A stretch of 24,612 bases of DNA from an uncultured Nitrososphaera sp. (GTDB lineage Archaea; Thermoproteota; Nitrososphaeria; Nitrososphaerales; Nitrososphaeraceae), in contig NZ_CAMLDP010000020.1 in the NCBI RefSeq assembly GCF_946478925.1, positions 1-24,612 of the forward strand, read 5' to 3'. The notes below the pieces were generated by a model, which was not told the DNA's origin, ran no database searches, and was given only the letters and a program-made list of their open reading frames with translations. Position 1 is the stretch's first letter; every line of letters starts with the position of its first letter. Made by a program: the position numbers and the translations under genes. Below are positions 1 to 5,884 of the stretch, piece after piece.

Positions 1-187
1 AAACCCCGTACAGGTGGCCGGACGCAGAGCACACCCTGTAGTCCCTGCCCGCGTACACGACCTCAAAGACTGAAATGCCGCCGGCAGCTCTGGTCTCCCT
101 TGCGCCGCCGAGAGCCGACGCGATGCGCCGGGCAGCGTCAGGCTTTTCGCAGACCACCAGCGTGTACAACGAGACACGATCTGCCAC
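1..187 (-). CDS. topA: DNA topoisomerase I, N-terminal part (runs off the left edge)
   Basis: The minus-strand frame from a GTG at 187 begins MADRVSLYTLVVCEKPDAAR and continues to the window edge with a segment ending ASGHLYGV. This matches the start of the TOPRIM domain of archaeal type IA topoisomerases. The Glu of CEKPDAA is the conserved TOPRIM acid, and the GHL(F/Y)G segment follows in that family. Such enzymes relax negative supercoils through a Tyr-DNA intermediate, but the active-site Tyr would lie outside the window. The GTG was chosen because the frame upstream offers no better start. A TATA-like stretch (TATAAT on the minus strand, 203-208) lies about 20 bases upstream. A TTG at 169 is an alternative start. 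The gene is divergent from the thiolase at 288. Only about 62 residues are visible, so the assignment rests on the TOPRIM motif. Confidence 0.8.
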   Translation of the reverse strand, partial: MADRVSLYTLVVCEKPDAARRIASALGGARETRAAGGISVFEVVYAGRDYRVCSASGHLYGV

Positions 188-192
188 AGCGT

Positions 193-211
193 GTGTATAA
201 AGATTATACAC
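193..211. promoter_or_regulatory. Perfect inverted repeat in the topA/thiolase divergent promoter region
   Basis: GTGTATAA (193-200) and TTATACAC (204-211) form a perfect 8-bp inverted repeat around AGA. It lies 6-24 bases upstream of the proposed topA GTG, over the likely TATA box of that gene. It could be a TATA element, an operator, or both. The thiolase has its own box further right. Confidence 0.45.
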
Positions 212-248
212 GCCGGCGTTGATTCCTGCCCAAAAAAAGTAATCAAGA

Positions 249-256
249 TATTTATA
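249..256 (+). promoter_or_regulatory. TATA-like box of the thiolase operon
   Basis: TATTTATA at 249-256 lies about 32 bases before the ATG at 288. This is the spacing expected for an archaeal TATA box with a very short leader. Confidence 0.5.
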
Positions 257-287
257 GTGCAAAACGGGTAGTTTCTCTTACATACCC

Positions 288-1454
288 ATGACAAACAAGG
301 TTTGCGTTCTCGGAGCCGGCAGCACGAAATACGGGAAATTGAACGAAAGCATCATCGAAATTGCCATGTCTGCAGCCAAAGACGCCATCGAGTCTGCAGG
401 GATAACCCCCAAGGAGATCCAGGCCGGCTACATTTCCAACGTTTTCGGAGTCGCCGACAAGCAGGTGCACATGGCTCCTGTCATCATGAGCAACCTTGGC
501 ATATCGCACGTCCCCGGCCTCACGATAGAGTCGGCGTGCGGTTCCGGCTCGGTCATGTTCAGGGAAGCCTACGCCAACGTCGCGGCGGGCTTTTACGACT
601 GCGTCCTTGCGCTCGGCGTCGAAAAGGTGACGCACACGGGCACGACGCAGAGCACCACTCTGTTTTCGTATTGCTCTGACTTTTTCTACGAGGGTGGAAA
701 CGGCGCCTCGTTCCCCGGGCTCTTTGCTTCTATGGCAAGGGCCTACATGACGACCCACAAGGCCACGGAGGAGGACCTTGCGCACGTGGCAGTCAAGAAC
801 CACGAAAACGGCGTTCTGAACCCAAAGGCGCACGTGAGGAAAAAGATCACAGTCGACGATGTGTTGAAATCGCCGGTGGTCGCATCGCCATTGAAACTTT
901 TGGACTGCTGCCCGTTCTCTGACGGCGCATCAGCAACCATCCTCTGCTCCGAGGACTTTGCGAAAAAATCAGGCAGGCCGTACGTCGAGATAATTGGCTC
1001 TGGCCGTGGCGCCTCTCCCGCTGCCGTACAGGGCAGAGAAGACATTACCACAATCCCGAGCACTGTCGCCGCGGCAAAAGCGGCATACAAGATGGCCGGC
1101 ATCACCCCGAAGGACATTGACTTTGCAGAGGTGCACGACTGCTTTACAATCGCTGAAATAATCGACATCGAGGACCTTGGCTTTTTCCCAAAGGGCAAGG
1201 CGGCCCACGCAGTGAGGGACGGCGCAACCAGGCTCACAGGCGAGATCCCGGTAAACCCGTCGGGCGGGCTGAAATCAAAGGGCCACCCAATTGGCGCGAC
1301 CGGCGTCGGGCAGGTAGTCGAGGTGTTTGACCAGTTCACCGGCAGGGCAGGCGAGCGCACCGTGAAGGACGCAGAGATTGCGCTGACGCACAACTTTGGC
1401 GCCACAGGTGCAAGCGCGGCCGTGCACCTATTCAGAAAAGTGGACAGGAAGTAG
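288..1454 (+). CDS. Thiolase family protein (acetyl-CoA acetyltransferase, SCP2-like)
   Basis: This 388-aa protein has the full thiolase fold. The nucleophilic Cys is C84 in ESACGSG, HDCF lies at 283-286, and GHPIGATG (His333) is near the C-terminus. The family condenses or cleaves acyl-CoAs, for example two acetyl-CoA to acetoacetyl-CoA. The single-chain archaeal/SCP2 type works with a DUF35 OB-fold partner, and exactly such a gene follows 8 bases downstream. In other archaea this pair sits with HMG-CoA synthase at the head of the mevalonate pathway. No HMG-CoA synthase is in this window. In thaumarchaea an acetoacetyl-CoA thiolase is also needed to close the hydroxypropionate/hydroxybutyrate carbon cycle, so either role is possible. 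The ATG at 288 gives a normal N-terminus (VCVLGAGSTKYGK) and a correctly spaced TATA box. Confidence 0.9.
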   Translation: MTNKVCVLGAGSTKYGKLNESIIEIAMSAAKDAIESAGITPKEIQAGYISNVFGVADKQVHMAPVIMSNLGISHVPGLTIESACGSGSVMFREAYANVAAGFYDCVLALGVEKVTHTGTTQSTTLFSYCSDFFYEGGNGASFPGLFASMARAYMTTHKATEEDLAHVAVKNHENGVLNPKAHVRKKITVDDVLKSPVVASPLKLLDCCPFSDGASATILCSEDFAKKSGRPYVEIIGSGRGASPAAVQGREDITTIPSTVAAAKAAYKMAGITPKDIDFAEVHDCFTIAEIIDIEDLGFFPKGKAAHAVRDGATRLTGEIPVNPSGGLKSKGHPIGATGVGQVVEVFDQFTGRAGERTVKDAEIALTHNFGATGASAAVHLFRKVDRK

Positions 1455-1462
1455 AGAGGCAT

Positions 1463-1840
1463 ATGGACGCACACGGAGTCCGCGAAAAGTTCATCGAGGT
1501 AGCGAACAGGAAAAAGATACTGGCACACAGATGCGCCAAGTGCGGCCACACGATGCTAGAGACGGTCATGTTCTGCGAAAAGTGCTCGGCAGGCAAGTTC
1601 GAGGACGTCGAGCTGGAAGGCGCCGGCACCGTAGTGACTTACACAATCCAGGCAGTAGCGCCGGCGGGCTTTGAGGACGCCGGCTCGTACGCGTGGGTGG
1701 TGTTCAAGATAGACAACGCAAGCATCCGCGCGTCAGGATTCCTGCCAGGCGTCAAGGAGCCGAAGGACCTGCCCGTTGGCGCAAAGGTGAGGGTGGCAGG
1801 CTTTGACCAGCACCACGGCCTGCTGCTGGAGAAAGCCTAG
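1463..1840 (+). CDS. DUF35 OB-fold zinc-ribbon protein (thiolase partner)
   Basis: This 125-aa protein starts with a helix and a rubredoxin-like zinc knuckle whose ligands appear as C24-x2-C27 and C38-x2-C41. A beta-rich OB-fold follows (about 48-125, GAGTVVTYTIQ...). This is the DUF35 architecture. In archaea DUF35 proteins bridge acetoacetyl-CoA thiolase and HMG-CoA synthase and help channel the CoA intermediate. Elsewhere they pair with SCP2-type thiolases. The gap of 8 bases to the thiolase gene implies one transcript. Its stop codon overlaps the stop of the convergent gene at 1837. Confidence 0.88.
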   Translation: MDAHGVREKFIEVANRKKILAHRCAKCGHTMLETVMFCEKCSAGKFEDVELEGAGTVVTYTIQAVAPAGFEDAGSYAWVVFKIDNASIRASGFLPGVKEPKDLPVGAKVRVAGFDQHHGLLLEKA

Positions 1841-2346
1841 CTATCGGTCACGGTAAATTCCTTTTGTATTACGAGGTGCATGTTCCTGGCTACCACCGCA
1901 TAGGTACCTGTCTGGTTTAGGGACAGCGATTCTGCAAAGTCCTTGGAATGCCAAGTCATAGTAAATTCTGACGGGTTTGTCACGATAGGGCAGAACAGCA
2001 GCGCACCTGCATACGTGCCGTTAAACTCCAACACTGTCGTGCCGCTTCTCAGGTTTACAATCGAGATGCTCTCAGGATAGGCACAGCCTCCTGCTATCTG
2101 GACAACAGAAAAGTCGAGGTTTTCGCCAATCCTGTAGGCTTGCTTCAGTCCGTCGACCCTCATCTGCAAAAGCGGCGTATAATCATCCTGATTGGGCAGC
2201 GGCGTTTCAAACATCGGTACTATTGGTACGTGAAAAATCGCAAAAACCAGCAGGAATTCTATTCCAACAGCAAGGCCAGCCGCCGCAGCGGCACCACTAC
2301 CAGCAGACATCACCCGGCATTTTTCAAAAAGCCACCATTTGAGCAT
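1837..2346 (-). CDS. Membrane-anchored extracytoplasmic protein, unknown function
   Basis: This 169-aa protein has one hydrophobic segment near the N-terminus (about residues 17-45, Ala/Gly-rich then LLVFAIFHVPIVPMF). The rest is a soluble, beta-rich domain (about 55-169). The domain has two Cys (GGCAYP and LLFCPIV) that could form a disulfide, and patterns such as YRIGENLDFSVVQIAGGC and NQTGTYAVVARN that resemble immunoglobulin-like or cell-surface domains. It is probably anchored facing outward. I do not recognise a named family. It converges with the thiolase operon and the stop codons share bases (CTAG at 1837-1840). An inner Met at residue 13 is another possible start. Confidence 0.75.
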   Translation of the reverse strand: MLKWWLFEKCRVMSAGSGAAAAAGLAVGIEFLLVFAIFHVPIVPMFETPLPNQDDYTPLLQMRVDGLKQAYRIGENLDFSVVQIAGGCAYPESISIVNLRSGTTVLEFNGTYAGALLFCPIVTNPSEFTMTWHSKDFAESLSLNQTGTYAVVARNMHLVIQKEFTVTDS

Positions 2347-2436
2347 ATCCAGCCGAAAAGTCTAGTTTATTCATATCAATGGTAAAAAAACGTCAAGGGA
2401 ACTTTTCTTATTTCTCTTTTCTTTAAGAACAACGGA

Positions 2437-2601
2437 ATGATGTCTGCTGACGTAGTGTGCGGCAAGTGCGGCTCTGTAATCTACACGATGCGAATGCTAA
2501 AATCGGTAAAGGACGCGCTGCGCGCCACCAACAACCGCTGTCCCGTCTGCGGGGCGGCGCTCAACCCTGCCGACTTTTCAGTGGCCGCGACAAAGCGGTA
2601 A
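2437..2601 (+). CDS. 54-aa zinc-ribbon protein
   Basis: This short frame starts ATG-ATG and reads MMSADVVCGKCGSVIYTMRM, then a basic helix, then NNRCPVCGAALNPADF, ending at TAA 2599-2601. The two knuckles (CGKCG and CPVCG), about 30 residues apart, give a four-Cys zinc site typical of small archaeal zinc ribbons. Proteins of this type usually bind nucleic acid or act as subunits of larger complexes. The target here is unknown. A T-rich stretch (2403-2425) containing a weak TATA-like TTCTTATTT precedes it. Codon choice and motif make it a likely real gene despite its size. Confidence 0.75.
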   Translation: MMSADVVCGKCGSVIYTMRMLKSVKDALRATNNRCPVCGAALNPADFSVAATKR

Positions 2602-2707
2602 ACCACCCTTTTTGTTGTAGCTTAGCTGTTTTGGCAGCTTTTTGTGCACATCCTTCAACCCTGTGCCTTAACCTGAAAACCCGCCGCAAAAAGCGCAGAG
2701 TAGGCCG

Positions 2708-3325
2708 ATGGTAGAGCGCCAGCAGTTAGTGAACCAGCTAAACAATGCCACTGCGGTTGTCTACAACCAGCTGGGCAGGCTAAAGACGCTTGACAAGAGG
2801 TTCGCCTCGATGGAGTCGCTGTATCTGCAGCAGATAACGGCAAGCATCAAGACGGGCAACAACCCGCGGGCAAGGATCCTGGCAAACGAGCTCTCTAACG
2901 TGAAAAAGCTGCGCAGGACGACGCAGCACACCGGCATGGCGCTTGAGGCGCTCGTGATACGGTTCTCGACCATGAACGAGTTTGCCATGATACTGGACAC
3001 AATCGACCCGACGGTCGACATGATAAAGGGCATCCAGGCAGAACTCTCCAAAGCTATCCCGGCGGCAAACGACGCGCTCTCGGAGGTCTCGTCCGTGACT
3101 TCTGACGTGCTGGCAAGTGCAAACGTGCGCGCCTCTGACACGAAAATCTCGACGCCCATGGACGCTGACGCCCTGAGCATCCTCAACGAGATAGAGGGCG
3201 CGCTAGAGACCGAGGCAAAGGCCAAGCTCCCCGAGATACCGGCCAACATGCCGGTGGTGCACCGCGAAGGAGAAGCGGAAGGGAAAACAGAACAAGAAAG
3301 GCAGCAGGAAGAAGTGCTGGCGTAA
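2708..3325 (+). CDS. cdvB: ESCRT-III/Snf7-like cell division protein, CdvB family
   Basis: This 205-aa, mostly helical protein fits the ESCRT-III core. It has a basic N-terminal helical hairpin (residues 1-90, with LVNQLNNATAVVYNQLGRL and RARILANELSNVKKLRR) followed by acidic helices (95-170). CdvB proteins polymerise on the membrane at mid-cell and constrict it, driven by the AAA ATPase CdvC. In thaumarchaea they replace FtsZ as the main division machine, and several paralogues occur per genome. Residues 174-182 (LPEIPANMP) resemble the proline-rich MIM2 motif that binds the MIT domain of CdvC. The tail after it is acidic and Gln-rich. No winged-helix domain for CdvA binding is present, so this is probably a B1/B2-type paralogue. 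cdvA and cdvC are not in the window. Confidence 0.85.
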   Translation: MVERQQLVNQLNNATAVVYNQLGRLKTLDKRFASMESLYLQQITASIKTGNNPRARILANELSNVKKLRRTTQHTGMALEALVIRFSTMNEFAMILDTIDPTVDMIKGIQAELSKAIPAANDALSEVSSVTSDVLASANVRASDTKISTPMDADALSILNEIEGALETEAKAKLPEIPANMPVVHREGEAEGKTEQERQQEEVLA

Positions 3326-3340
3326 CAAAAAAGAAGGCTG

Positions 3341-3380
3341 AAAAGGTTGACCTTTTGGTCTAAAAGGCCCACGTAGGGCC
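3341..3380. terminator. Two inverted repeats downstream of cdvB
   Basis: AAAAGGT (3341-3347) and ACCTTTT (3350-3356) are separated by 2 bases. Immediately after, GGCCC (3366-3370) and GGGCC (3376-3380) are separated by ACGTA and form a compact hairpin. They lie 15-55 bases after the cdvB stop and upstream of the next promoter. They could help termination or bind a regulator. Confidence 0.35.
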
Positions 3381-3393
3381 AGTAGTACTGTTA

Positions 3394-3409
3394 GTAAAAA
3401 ATATTTTAC
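3394..3409 (+). promoter_or_regulatory. AT-rich promoter box and near-palindrome before the HTH/ATP-cone gene
   Basis: GTAAAA (3394-3399) and TTTTAC (3404-3409) flank AATA, making a 16-bp near-palindrome that contains the best TATA-like sequence of the region. The ATG at 3448 lies about 45 bases downstream, so a leader of roughly 20 bases is expected. GAGG at 3440-3443 is SD-like. The dyad over the TATA box could be an operator. Confidence 0.4.
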
Positions 3410-3447
3410 AAAGGAGTTTTAATCATTTATGTTGGTTATGAGGCGCA

Positions 3448-5586
3448 ATGGAAACGGAACCGAGTTTTGACTATTCTCAACAGCAAAAAGAGCCCCGCAA
3501 GGGCGGCGTGCTGGAATCAGCCTCCAAGCGCGTCAGGATGATATTTTCCGTCATGGCAAGCCCGAACAGGATAGACATCCTCCGCATCCTGAACACCAAG
3601 GGCCCACTGACATACTCTGAGCTCAAGGCTCTGGCAGGTTTCAAGTCAAAGAAAGAGTCGGGCAAGTTTGCGTACCATCTTAGAAAGCTTTTGAGGCAGC
3701 TGCTGGTCGCGCTGAACAAGGCCGAGCGCCGCTACACTATTACCAATTTAGGCAAGCTTGTGCTGTCTCTTGCCCGGCAAATAGAAGAGCGCTCGATAAT
3801 AGAGAGCGGCAAGATGTACGTGAGGACGGGCAGGCAGACGATAGAGGAGTTCAACTCGCACAAGATAATACAGTCGCTGGTGAGGGAGGCCAACCTGCCC
3901 CTTGAACAGGCGCACAAGATTACCGAGGAGGTCGAGAACAAGATCTACAAGTTCCAGACGGCCTACCTCACGTCGTCGCTCATCCGCGAGACGGTCAACT
4001 CTGTATTGATAGAGCACGGCCACGAGGAATACAGGAACAAGCTTGCGCGCCTCGGCCTGCCGCCGTCAGACATCTCTGAGATGCTGGCAAGCGAGGAAGC
4101 GACTAGGAGCGGCGCGGCAGGAGTGATGGCCAGAACCGCAAGTTCCGTGTTCTCTGAATACCTCATTTTTAACACGCTGCCAAAGGACATTGCCGACATG
4201 CACCTTGCCGGCGAGATACACATAGCCCAGCCGGGCTCGTGGGGGCTCTTGCCTGACACGCTGTTTGTAGACCTCTCTGACGTGGACGGTGGGCTGGACC
4301 TTGCCGGCAGGTATCCTGCCGTGGCGAGGCTTGCGTCCATAAAGACGGCCGACGACATGCTTGCGGCCCTTCCCGTCCTCATCGCGCTCTTGTCGAGGGA
4401 GGCTTCTGCAGAGATAGTCATTGACGGGGTCGCGCCGGCGCTTGCCAAGACAAAGGACGCCGACGACCTTGCAGCAAAATTCGCAAGGGCGCTTGCAGCG
4501 GCATCTGCTACTGCAGCAGCCGTCGCAGGCCAGCAGCAACAGCAACAGCAGCCGCTTGCGACGCTGGTTGTGCCCGGCGACACGGACACCAAACAGCTGA
4601 ACGCCCTGCTCGACGGCTACCGCCGGTACGTTGACGCGACGCCCGTTCCCCGCGCCGGCCTTGCGATAACCCATGGTACCAAACTGAAGGACAGCTTGGA
4701 CCACGTCACGGCGGCGGTGAGAAGCGGAGGCATCGTAACCATCGGGAGCACTGCCAGGTCGTCAGGAGGGATACGCAAGACGACAGCCGGCGGCAAGGGC
4801 TCATCTTCTTCACCTGCAATGTCTCTCCAGGCGCTTTCGATAAACCTGCCCCGGCTCGCCTACGAGTCAAACAGGGACGAGACCTATTTCCGGGCGAAAC
4901 TGGCGCTTGCGATAAAGCCGTCGCTTGCGGCCATGGCGATGAGGAAAAAGGCTGTCATGGAAAACGCAAGGCGCGGGCTCCTACCCGCATTCTCTGCGGC
5001 CACCCAGTCGATGCAGCGCGCCACTTCAAGCATAGTCATAAACCTGACTGGCGCCCGCGAGTCGGTGTTCAGCATACTTGGCCACGACGAGGCCAACAGC
5101 GGCGAAGAGGTGATGCAGAAGGTGCTAAAGACGGCAGTCGAAGTGGCTGCGGCGCAGGGCAAGCAGCTGGGCGAGGATTCCTGCGGCGTCGCAATGGTAG
5201 TGGACGACTCTGCAGCCCGCTTTGCCGCCCTTGACTCGGAAAAGTACGGCAAGGTCTCGCTCCTCCAGTCGCAGAACACCACCAGCTATTCCCAAGGAAT
5301 GACGCTAAATGGTAGTGGTGGCAACAAGGAGCTTGACAAAAAGCTGGTCGCCGAGTGCTCTGCAATCGACAGGATACTGAACGGCGGGCTTGCGGCCACT
5401 GTGGACGTCACTGACCTTGGCGCCGGAGATGCCAGGGGCGCAATCGAGGCTGCCGCGATGGAGCTTGCGTTCTTCCGCCCGAGGGTCCGGCTTGCCGTGT
5501 GCGCGACGTGTGGCAGGAAATGCAAGATATCTGCAGAAAAGTGCGAGTCCTGCAAGTCGCCGCACCGGCTGCTGACTACGGCATAG
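3448..5586 (+). CDS. ArsR-like HTH + ATP-cone + catalytically dead NrdD-like protein; candidate RNR regulator
   Basis: This 712-aa protein has three visible parts. Residues 25-110 form a winged helix (ASPNRIDILRILNTKGPLTY, then an amphipathic recognition region and wing). Residues 123-205 are an ATP-cone (VRTGRQTIEEFNSHKI ... YLTSSLIRETVNSVLIEHG), the dATP/ATP-sensing module of RNRs and NrdR. Residues 245-712 resemble anaerobic class III RNR. KDIADMHLAGEIHI matches the NrdD 'lH..GdIHIHD' signature, SINLPRLAYE and a following KKAVME match its middle, and AARFAALDSEKYG matches its late 'PaEs.a.Rf...D...yg' segment. CATCGRK...CESC resembles the NrdD zinc site. The protein then stops after HRLLTTA, so the glycyl-radical loop is missing and no thiyl-radical Cys is visible. 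A poly-Gln stretch (362-368) and low-complexity linkers interrupt the body. Being next to nrdJ, it is most simply a nucleotide-sensing transcription factor. That role is inference. Confidence 0.8.
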   Translation: METEPSFDYSQQQKEPRKGGVLESASKRVRMIFSVMASPNRIDILRILNTKGPLTYSELKALAGFKSKKESGKFAYHLRKLLRQLLVALNKAERRYTITNLGKLVLSLARQIEERSIIESGKMYVRTGRQTIEEFNSHKIIQSLVREANLPLEQAHKITEEVENKIYKFQTAYLTSSLIRETVNSVLIEHGHEEYRNKLARLGLPPSDISEMLASEEATRSGAAGVMARTASSVFSEYLIFNTLPKDIADMHLAGEIHIAQPGSWGLLPDTLFVDLSDVDGGLDLAGRYPAVARLASIKTADDMLAALPVLIALLSREASAEIVIDGVAPALAKTKDADDLAAKFARALAAASATAAAVAGQQQQQQQPLATLVVPGDTDTKQLNALLDGYRRYVDATPVPRAGLAITHGTKLKDSLDHVTAAVRSGGIVTIGSTARSSGGIRKTTAGGKGSSSSPAMSLQALSINLPRLAYESNRDETYFRAKLALAIKPSLAAMAMRKKAVMENARRGLLPAFSAATQSMQRATSSIVINLTGARESVFSILGHDEANSGEEVMQKVLKTAVEVAAAQGKQLGEDSCGVAMVVDDSAARFAALDSEKYGKVSLLQSQNTTSYSQGMTLNGSGGNKELDKKLVAECSAIDRILNGGLAATVDVTDLGAGDARGAIEAAAMELAFFRPRVRLAVCATCGRKCKISAEKCESCKSPHRLLTTA

Positions 5587-5618
5587 CTGCACACGCCTCC
5601 TTCCGCCGCACCTTGGAA

Positions 5619-5653
5619 GGCAGCGCAGCTGCGCTGCCCGCCGTATCTTTTTT
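5619..5653. terminator. 20-bp perfect palindrome followed by a T run
   Basis: GGCAGCGCAGCTGCGCTGCC (5619-5638) is a perfect palindrome. It lies 33 bases after the HTH/ATP-cone gene stop and is followed by T6 (5648-5653). It looks like a hairpin terminator for that gene. A palindromic protein-binding site upstream of nrdJ is also possible. Confidence 0.5.
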
Positions 5654-5850
5654 CCATAATTTTATGATAGAAGCAGGGGCAGTGGCTTTGCGACTGCGGC
5701 AGCCGGCAGGCGCGGAAAATTGCCGGAAGGTTTCCTGAATTTTCTTGGAAATATCATACGATTCTGTTCGATTTCGTCGCCGCGGCCCGAATTAATAGAC
5801 AATTGTGCATTTTCGCTGATACACGAGATAGTAAAAATAGCACAAAAGAG

Positions 5851-5856
5851 TATAAG
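5851..5856 (+). promoter_or_regulatory. TATA box of nrdJ
   Basis: TATAAG at 5851-5856 lies 34 bases before the ATG at 5885. This places transcription start near 5878-5882 and rules out the in-frame upstream codons as the real start. TAGTAAAAATA (5829-5839) lies just upstream and resembles TAGTAAAAAATA (3392-3403) in front of the HTH/ATP-cone gene. Confidence 0.6.
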
Positions 5857-5884
5857 TACGAGTGGTTGCGTGGTAAGAAACGGG

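Noticed and set aside
743..1549. Long minus-strand open frame opposite the thiolase
   Set aside because: It is Ser/Ala/Pro-rich with no motif, and it lies fully over a clear thiolase gene and its DUF35 partner. It is a by-product of codon bias.
4531..4551. CAG/CAA repeat as a possible mobile or CRISPR-like repeat
   Set aside because: It is a short in-frame poly-Gln coding tract in a linker and has no spacer structure.
4066..4704. Minus-strand frames opposite the NrdD-like body
   Set aside because: The translation is Arg/Cys/Leu-rich with a Leu run caused by the CAG repeat. The plus-strand frame carries the domain evidence.
5720..5884. N-terminal extension of nrdJ by 55 codons
   Set aside because: The TATA box lies inside this stretch, the residues do not resemble RNR sequence, and the ATG at 5885 gives a normal start.
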